From the NCBI GenBank assembly GCA_005223375.1, contig RXOD01005949.1, positions 1 through 11,863 on the forward strand: a stretch of DNA of 11,863 nt, in the 5' to 3' direction. Of the stretch, positions 7,698 through 11,863 are shown one piece after another (positions within the stretch are counted from its first letter, which is position 1; every line of letters begins with the position of its first letter). Source of the DNA: Amoebophrya sp. AT5.2. Its lineage: Eukaryota; Sar; Dinophyceae; Syndiniales; Amoebophryaceae. The translations under genes and the position numbers were made by a program. The notes below the pieces were generated by a model. That model had not been told where the DNA came from and made no database searches. It saw nothing but the letters and a program-made list of their open reading frames with translations.

Positions 7698-7716
7698 ACG
7701 TCGTCGCTCCTGCGGC
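7698..7716. repeat. GC-rich hairpin
   Basis: CGTCGC and GCGACG form a 6-bp stem around the loop tcctgcg, inside the conserved downstream part of unit 1. It is a minor feature and may be chance. Confidence 0.3.
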
Positions 7717-7761
7717 GACGGCAAGTCTATGGCCTTTTAGTTTTACGTAGGTACGAATCGT

Positions 7762-7781
7762 TGTCAGGCTTTCGCCTGACA
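7762..7781 (+). repeat. Perfect 8-bp stem-loop (TTTC loop)
   Basis: TGTCAGGC (7762-7769), loop TTTC, GCCTGACA (7774-7781). The loop and right arm lie in a 33-base stretch kept almost unchanged in unit 2 (11017-11049), but the left arm there is altered (gatcgtggc), leaving only about 3 bp of stem. So the sequence, rather than the full stem, is what has been retained. Confidence 0.5.
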
Positions 7782-8198
7782 GAACACGAGATACAGCCAC
7801 AAAAGACGAAATGCGCCCGCTACCACACATAATACCGTTCGGCTTCTCTGTCAAAAGCAATGTATTGATGCCGATTCGATTGCCACGGTAAACATCAGGA
7901 TTTTTGTCACATCATCATCATCTACTTTCTTTTCAGGATACGTATACATAGAAGTTTGTTAGAAGGGACCGGGACTCCACCACCACCACCAGGATCGATG
8001 AGGATGTAGACGAAAGGTGCAAAAGAAAATGCAAGACGAAGCCGAATCTGCTTAAACCTTAAACGCCATGCATAAGACAACCCAGAACTGAAAGAAACCA
8101 CAAGCATCAAAATCATTTACTGCTGCACAGAGGTCCGCATTTCTTTGTGCTTGTGGACGAGGTTCTGGACCATCAAGGAAAATCGCTTCAGAAGAACC

Positions 8199-8206
8199 TA
8201 TATAAA
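8199..8206 (+). promoter_or_regulatory. Possible TATA box (TATATAAA)
   Basis: A TATATAAA sequence about 850 bases upstream of the second gene's ATG and shortly before a perfect hairpin. It is the best TATA-like match in the spacer. With no transcript evidence this is a weak call, and the sequence has no counterpart in unit 1. Confidence 0.2.
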
Positions 8207-8213
8207 GCAGTTG

Positions 8214-8235
8214 TGACTCAGCTGCGTCTGAGTCA
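8214..8235. repeat. Perfect hairpin TGACTCAG...CTGAGTCA
   Basis: An 8-bp perfect stem around the 6-base loop ctgcgt, followed by gtattttttcc. Each arm contains TGACTCA or its complement, the bZIP (AP-1/GCN4-type) core, so it could be paired factor sites or an RNA hairpin with a U-rich tail. A third TGACT (tgactgagtgaa) follows at 8278. Confidence 0.45.
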
Positions 8236-8526
8236 GTATTTTTTCCGCAGCAAAATATGTATCGGGAAAAAAAGAATGACTGAGTGAACCGGCAGCGGCA
8301 GCGGATGATGGTGCGCGGCTGCTCGGGTCCGCTCTTCAGGACTGTCGCAGACGACTTCCTTGCGCCAAGTGCCTGCTCCTTCTTGCGATCATCTTCGAGC
8401 TTCCTCGCTCTGCTCTTCGGCTCACGGAAAGAAAGAAATCGAGATGGATCTTCTTTGTCGGTGGTTGGTCTACTTGGTCTTCCTTGCATAAGCAGCAGAA
8501 TCGAGATCATACAATCGGTGGAGTCA

Positions 8527-9043
8527 ATCTCAATTTAGTCTAGCTTTAGTAGCGTTTGTGTTTGACCTTGACTGAGATGAAAGCCGTGCGTGCACATTCT
8601 CAACGAACAACAGGATGAGTACAACAGTGGGCATTCGCATTCTTGTGCTCCTACACTAGATCAGTTACCACTTCTGGCAGCCTGCTCCTTCTCTTCTACT
8701 ACGCTATATCAGTGTCTCGTAGCACTCCGTTCGCATTTACTTTTATCTCCACCTGCTTGTAAGAGTTCCGTCGCTTTGCGATCAAGTTCAAAAATTAGAG
8801 GACCAGCAACAATATCAAGATCAACAATCCCGAACAAGTGCGAACTCCAACAAAAATCACTGACACACGCACGACGGGCCCCCTACTGCACGTCGAGCAC
8901 GAGCATCTCACATCACCTAAAAGCGAACGAGTTTTCCTCGTCGCAGCTGGTCATCAAGTTCAAGGACCCGCAACCCATCGATCAAGTTGTACTTTCCCCA
9001 CGCAATCGCAAGTAGCTCTAGCTGCGCGCAAGAAATTAATACT
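8527..9043 (+). promoter_or_regulatory. Upstream region / 5' UTR of the second paralogue
   Basis: About 520 bases without a supported gene. Homology with unit 1 continues to about 8660 (gtgcacattctcaac...caacaggatgagtac...cagtgggcat). It resumes near the gene with aaagcgaacgagtt, gtcgcagctg-tcaag and gctgcgcgcaagaaat before the start. The same-strand frames here shift between copies, so they look untranslated. Confidence 0.4.
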
Positions 9044-9048
9044 TACAG
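9044..9048 (+). promoter_or_regulatory. Possible splice acceptor (TACAG) one base before the ATG
   Basis: acttacag-a-ATG here is the counterpart of aaatacag-g-ATG in the first copy. It helps fix the start at 9050, rather than the earlier in-frame ATG at 8987, whose extra 21 residues have no counterpart in the other copy and would delay the hydrophobic leader. Confidence 0.4.
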
Positions 9049-9049
9049 A

Positions 9050-10378
9050 ATGCTCCCGAGGATGGGCTTCTTCATGATGTGGCCACTCTTTTCGGAGAGT
9101 GCGCCCGTGGAGACTCTGCATGCCGGAGAGCAAGAACAAGTGGTCCGGTACCATGCCTTCACCGATTTCGCGAGGGCAGATCATTCCGGCGGCGGAAACG
9201 GGTCGAGGTGGATTCGGAACAACTACCTGACCGCGACGTTGCCCGATGGTAATACCCCGGAGGACCTCATCCCATACCCATGCGCCGCTGCAGCTGCGGG
9301 AGCGCGGAATGAACATCATGATGATCTCTTTCAAGAAGAAGGTAGCCCCCCGGAGCGCCTTACCATAGTACCGGCTCGCGTCGAATCCGAATCGCTCGCG
9401 GCAGACTACTACGGCGCAATAGTACCGGCTCGCGTCGAATCCGAATCGCTGGCGGCAGATTACCACAGCGCAAGCGCGGAGGGCTGGGAGTTCTACTACA
9501 ACGATCCGAATGTTTACCCAACAACAAACAAGCCAAAGCACCATCCCGAAAACGGCGCCCTCTATCGGACGACCGGGCGTGCCGCTAAACCAGATCCTAA
9601 GCGACAGCCCGACGCCGTGGTGGAGAATCCAGATATGTTTCGCAGGCAGTTGCGGTCGCAGTTGCAAATGCCGGAGCAGCACCAGAAGCCACTGCCCAAG
9701 CGGCTTACGCCGACGGAAATGAAGCACCAACAGAAGCCTACGCCAAAAAAGGAATTCTTGGAAACGGTGTTGGAGGAGGATTACGCCCCCGCTACATCTG
9801 CATCCAACCCACTTGTTCCAGCATCCGCAACCAGGGAGATCGAGGACTGGGTGGACCCCGACTTCCCGTTGCTGCATAATTTGCAGCCGCAGCCGGAATT
9901 TGGAGATGCTGGAATCACTGCTCCTTTGGACCGAGAGGAGACTCTGCCGGCAGCGGCCGTCGAGCAGGAAGCGAAACCGCGGAAAAGGACCCGTCGTGGT
10001 CGAGGTCGTGGAGCATACAGGAAGCCTCGTGAGCTTCCTCTTCGTCGTGATGTTCAACATCATGAACCAGTTCAAGAAGCATCTGGAGACGCGCAAGCTG
10101 CTGCTGGAGCCCCTTCCGGTTCCGCCCGCGAAACACGACAGACTATGAATATGTCGACGTCGAGCAGCGGGCTGCTGCCGCATCCGCCCGGACCTGTGCT
10201 GGCTCGTAAGAACCAGTATGATGTTTTCCATGCGCAGCGCCAATCCACTTCCGACCAGCTGCCTTTTCACGTTCAACCTCTACACTCTTACGTGAGCGCC
10301 GGTCTCGTCAGCGAGCTGCCGCGCACGGCTGGGGCTGCAGTTGCAGGACCCGCGTCGCCAGTCCAGAGGAAGATATAA
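9050..10378 (+). CDS. Degraded shorter paralogue of the zinc-finger protein (442 aa, finger lost)
   Basis: The start at 9050 is chosen by alignment with the first gene. The N-terminus MLPRMGFFMMWPLFSES is a short hydrophobic leader matching CCFVMWPPVSEA in the other copy. Residues 106-141 contain two copies of an 18-residue block, then GWEFYYNDPNVY, matching residues 109-138 of the first gene. Further shared blocks are FRRQL (197-201), LPAAAV (299-304), QHHE (336-339), SELPRTA (421-427) and PASPVQRKI (434-442). About 220 residues of the first protein's middle (roughly 385-600) have no counterpart. A basic RG-rich patch, KPRKRTRRGRGRG (309-321), is specific to this copy. The TAA falls right after PASPVQRKI, where the other gene reads on; homologous sequence continues in another frame. 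It may be a pseudogene or a truncated but expressed protein; the sequence alone cannot decide. Confidence 0.65.
   Translation: MLPRMGFFMMWPLFSESAPVETLHAGEQEQVVRYHAFTDFARADHSGGGNGSRWIRNNYLTATLPDGNTPEDLIPYPCAAAAAGARNEHHDDLFQEEGSPPERLTIVPARVESESLAADYYGAIVPARVESESLAADYHSASAEGWEFYYNDPNVYPTTNKPKHHPENGALYRTTGRAAKPDPKRQPDAVVENPDMFRRQLRSQLQMPEQHQKPLPKRLTPTEMKHQQKPTPKKEFLETVLEEDYAPATSASNPLVPASATREIEDWVDPDFPLLHNLQPQPEFGDAGITAPLDREETLPAAAVEQEAKPRKRTRRGRGRGAYRKPRELPLRRDVQHHEPVQEASGDAQAAAGAPSGSARETRQTMNMSTSSSGLLPHPPGPVLARKNQYDVFHAQRQSTSDQLPFHVQPLHSYVSAGLVSELPRTAGAAVAGPASPVQRKI
9365..9472 (+). repeat. In-frame 54-bp tandem duplication inside the second gene
   Basis: Two adjacent 54-base copies (9365-9418, 9419-9472) encode IVPARVESESLAADYYGA and IVPARVESESLAADYHSA. 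The first gene has one copy (IPARVESLAADYSSA). The two copies differ at only a few bases, so the duplication postdates the gene duplication. Confidence 0.9.
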
Positions 10379-10700
10379 GTACTTTCAAACCCCTGCGCCG
10401 CAGTTGACGCCAAATGCTGCTGGTTTTTTATTTCGAAAGGAAAGAACTACAGCGAAAAAAGAGGGGAGGCAGAGGCCCTCGCTGCAGCAGGGACGGGATC
10501 TTCTTGCATCCTTAATATCCTCAGCTCCCGCATCTTCAGCTGTTCCGCCGCCGGCGCCGCACCCACAGGCTGTTGCCCTTGTAGAAAGAGCTCGCACTGC
10601 ACGAGGACCGTGGTCACCTCCATCGCGAGAGCTTGTCGCGATTCGCGAGGAGGAGCGCAAGAAGACGGGGAAGTTTTACGGACCTCCGCATAATTTGTAA
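10377..10700 (+). pseudogene. Out-of-frame 3' remnant of the second paralogue
   Basis: Just after the stop at 10376-10378, a different frame encodes QTPAPQL...NAAG, SSAPASS...PPPAPHPQ, ALVERARTARGP, ELVAIREEERKK and FYGP. These match residues ~680-800 of the first protein (QASAPLL, KAAG, ASSTADPPPPPPPHP, ALRRARAARPAGP, DVVAVRDREERK, FRGP). Between the shared atata and caa(a/g)cc, this copy has 8 bases where the first has 22, a 14-base loss that changes frame. The frame ends with HNL-TAA at 10700, before the zinc finger. The following DNA (acaatg...gacgcggaaga) matches sequence on either side of the finger in copy 1, implying a deletion of roughly 130 bases. Alternatively this is a 3' exon joined by a short intron (see findings). 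Confidence 0.65.
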
Positions 10701-10789
10701 GACAATGCCACGCGCAGGGACGCGGAAGATCGGACTTCGGGCCCACGCTGGGCAGCGATGACCACTTTCCTGAACTCGTTTCCTAACAT

Positions 10790-10795
10790 AATAAA
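10790..10795 (+). terminator. Polyadenylation signal AATAAA
   Basis: aacataataaatcac, about 90 bases after the end of the out-of-frame remnant, is the counterpart of the signal after the first gene. Confidence 0.4.
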
Positions 10796-11690
10796 TCACT
10801 ATCTATCATTCATACTCATAGTCATAGTCATAAAATCTATGTCTATCATCAATCTTCAGTCATCTTCTGGCTGCGCATGCCCGTGTACTTGAAATAGAAT
10901 TGAAATTCGAGAAGAGAGGTCTTTACTACGTTCTTTCTTACCTTAGTCCGTCGCCGAGGGCACGAAAAAGGAAAATCTTGCATCTAAGTCTATGTGTAAA
11001 GTATGTTCGTGATCGTGGCTTTCGCCTGACAGAACATGAGATACAGCCATACAAAACGAATTGCACCCTAAGAAGCCACTGCCACTGCGGCCACTACCAC
11101 TTCATCAATTAGATAGTTAGATATACCTCCGTTCATCTTCAGACTGCGATGTCAAACGCAATCAATCTCGACGGTGAAGACACCAGATGAAGACTGATGC
11201 CGATTTCATTGAAGGCTGCCATATTTCTTGGCGTCAGCATAGTATCGAAGTGTTTGTCGCTGCGGCACTGGCTGCCAGCACCACGCCCAGGAAAAGCAGA
11301 ATCTAAGTTAGCACTTTCCAAAGAATAAAAAAATAGGAACGTGCAAGTGCAACCACAACCAGCCGTAGTTTTAGCTTACTTTAGCGGCCATCCATGGAGG
11401 CCAATGATACGCATAGATGACGCTGGACTCTCCAGAACAAGAACGCCGGCAATATAGTGAAAGTCTACAACATCTTGTTTCGAATATCAAGAGCATTTTA
11501 TTGAAGACAGGAGAGAGAGAAACACGAACAAAAACAACCAATGCAGCCGCTCCTTCGACGTGGAGGTTCTGGATCTGGATCAACAAGGAAGATCGAGGCA
11601 GAAGAAGCCATTGACGAAATCCATCACTCAGCAGGACGAAACTTCTGAAACACAAGCAGAACCAGAAGTAAAGTACTTAGTAAAGGGTAG
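10796..11690. other. Downstream intergenic region
   Basis: No gene is supported. It starts with a cat/tca-rich low-complexity stretch (10800-10865). About 10880-11215 then follows as the downstream part of duplication unit 2, including ggctttcgcctgacagaaca at 11017. From 11216 to 11690 the sequence looks unique. A 94-codon minus-strand frame (11371-11655) and a 65-codon plus-strand frame (11417-11614) overlap and resemble nothing I recognise. Confidence 0.45.
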
Positions 11691-11697
11691 AAGTGGA

Positions 11698-11788
11698 AAT
11701 CACGTAAATGCTTCATAATCACGTAATCGTAATCACGTAATTTGAAGAATCACGTAGCTGCAATTCACGTAAGTTCAATAATCACGTC
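11698..11788 (+). repeat. Cluster of six AATCACGTAA-like motifs
   Basis: aatcacgtaa at 11698, 11717 and 11731; aatcacgta-g at 11748; attcacgtaa at 11763; aatcacgtc at 11780. Spacing is 14-19 bases, not a strict period, so this looks like a cluster of sites or a degenerate satellite. Each contains CACGT, the E-box-like half-core. Confidence 0.7.
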
Positions 11789-11808
11789 GGCCCGATTTGC
11801 GTCACTGG

Positions 11809-11843
11809 TTTAGGGCTTAGGGTTTTCGGTTTAGGGTTCGGGG
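11809..11843 (+). repeat. Degenerate telomeric heptamers (TTTAGGG type)
   Basis: Five heptamers in exact phase: TTTAGGG, CTTAGGG, TTTTCGG, TTTAGGG, TTCGGGG. TTTAGGG is the telomere repeat of plants and of many alveolates, including dinoflagellates. The G-rich strand runs rightward, as it would if the chromosome end lay to the right. The degeneration and the non-telomeric bases after it suggest a subtelomeric or interstitial remnant. Confidence 0.6.
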
Positions 11844-11863
11844 TCGTCCAGTTGGCGGCCGCC

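Larger units (their letters stand above)
4093..7870 (+). repeat. Segmental tandem duplication, unit 1
   Basis: Similarity to unit 2 (8411-~11215) begins at cttcggcgcacgg (about 4101) against cttcggctcacgg (about 8415). It continues through ggatcctctttgtc/ggatcttctttgtc, gatcatacaatc, and gtgcacattc...caacagg...gagtaca...cagtgggcat. It then covers the gene and the downstream DNA, where 7767-7799 matches 11017-11049 with a single mismatch. Unit 1 is about 1 kb longer, mostly because its gene is longer. Boundaries are approximate. Confidence 0.8.
7554..8410. other. Intergenic region between the two paralogues
   Basis: No gene is supported. The first part (to about 7870) belongs to duplication unit 1 and contains two hairpins. 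The rest (7870-8410) has no counterpart elsewhere in the window; it carries a CCA run (7977-7990), a TATATAAA sequence at 8199-8206 and a perfect hairpin at 8214-8235 followed by a T run. A 152-codon minus-strand frame (8052-8510) is open but unlike a recognisable protein. Confidence 0.5.
8411..11215 (+). repeat. Segmental tandem duplication, unit 2
   Basis: The partner of unit 1 in the same orientation. Shared stretches are the upstream block (about 8414-8660), the gene, the AATAAA region and the downstream block (about 10880-11215), including gatgtcaaacgcaatcaa and gatgccgatttcattg against gtcaaaagcaatg and gatgccgattcgattg. The divergence is substantial, so the duplication is older than the 220-bp inverted repeat. 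Confidence 0.8.

Noticed and set aside
8052..8510. 152-codon minus-strand frame sharing TTDKEDP with a minus-strand frame near 4140
   Set aside because: The similarity is limited to a stretch where both strands are alike at DNA level; outside it the two frames differ completely. Kept as a conserved DNA block, not a gene.
8987..9049. Upstream ATG extending the second paralogue by 21 residues
   Set aside because: The extension has no counterpart in the first gene, whose ATG aligns with 9050, and it would place the hydrophobic leader inside the protein.
8960..10276. 438-codon minus-strand frame opposite the second paralogue
   Set aside because: The plus-strand frame shows protein-level similarity to the first gene in order and phase; the minus frame mirrors it and has no support of its own.
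10379..10403. 25-base GT...CAG segment directly after the stop codon as an intron
   Set aside because: It leaves the TAA in place, so it cannot restore the frame, and 25 bases is implausibly short.

Overview
The window looks like nuclear DNA of a eukaryotic alveolate, most likely of the dinoflagellate lineage in the broad sense (core dinoflagellate, syndinian, perkinsid or chromerid relative). Four things suggest this. The coding regions are long, GC-rich and uninterrupted, with no bacterial ribosome binding sites or operons. One protein ends in a Cys/His cluster with the GC-x2-G-x2-C-x2-CHLC pattern that I recall as very common in dinoflagellate proteins. AATAAA signals follow two of the genes. 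Five in-phase plant/alveolate-type telomeric heptamers (TTTAGGG and variants) lie at the right edge. This is inference from the sequence; no species can be named.

Layout. (1) 1-2160, +: the 3' part of a large gene for a coiled-coil protein with a very acidic, low-complexity tail and a basic C-terminal patch; it runs off the left edge. (2) 2469-4041: a gene-free composite repeat block. It holds nearly identical ~220-bp inverted arms (2933-3151 and 3534-3756), a 24-bp perfect inner inverted repeat, ~60-bp tandem modules, and an 11-bp minisatellite present at four places in both orientations, including at both ends of the block. (3) 4093-~7870: duplication unit 1, carrying an intact 871-codon gene (4901-7516) for a protein with a predicted signal peptide, a long disordered middle and a C-terminal CCCH zinc finger. 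(4) ~7870-8410: a unique spacer with a perfect hairpin. (5) 8411-~11215: duplication unit 2, with matching upstream DNA, a shorter and degraded paralogue (9050-10378, with an out-of-frame 3' remnant to 10700 and no zinc finger), and matching downstream DNA. (6) 11216-11863: no gene seen; a cluster of AATCACGTAA-like motifs and degenerate telomeric heptamers.

The main story is a tandem segmental duplication of a gene encoding an unusual combination, secretory leader plus CCCH finger. The second copy gained an internal 54-bp repeat, lost much of the middle, suffered a frame change and lost the finger. Next to it lies a young palindromic repeat block. No tRNA, rRNA, CRISPR array or recognisable transposase is visible. 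Homology statements rest on by-eye alignment inside the window; no database search was possible.
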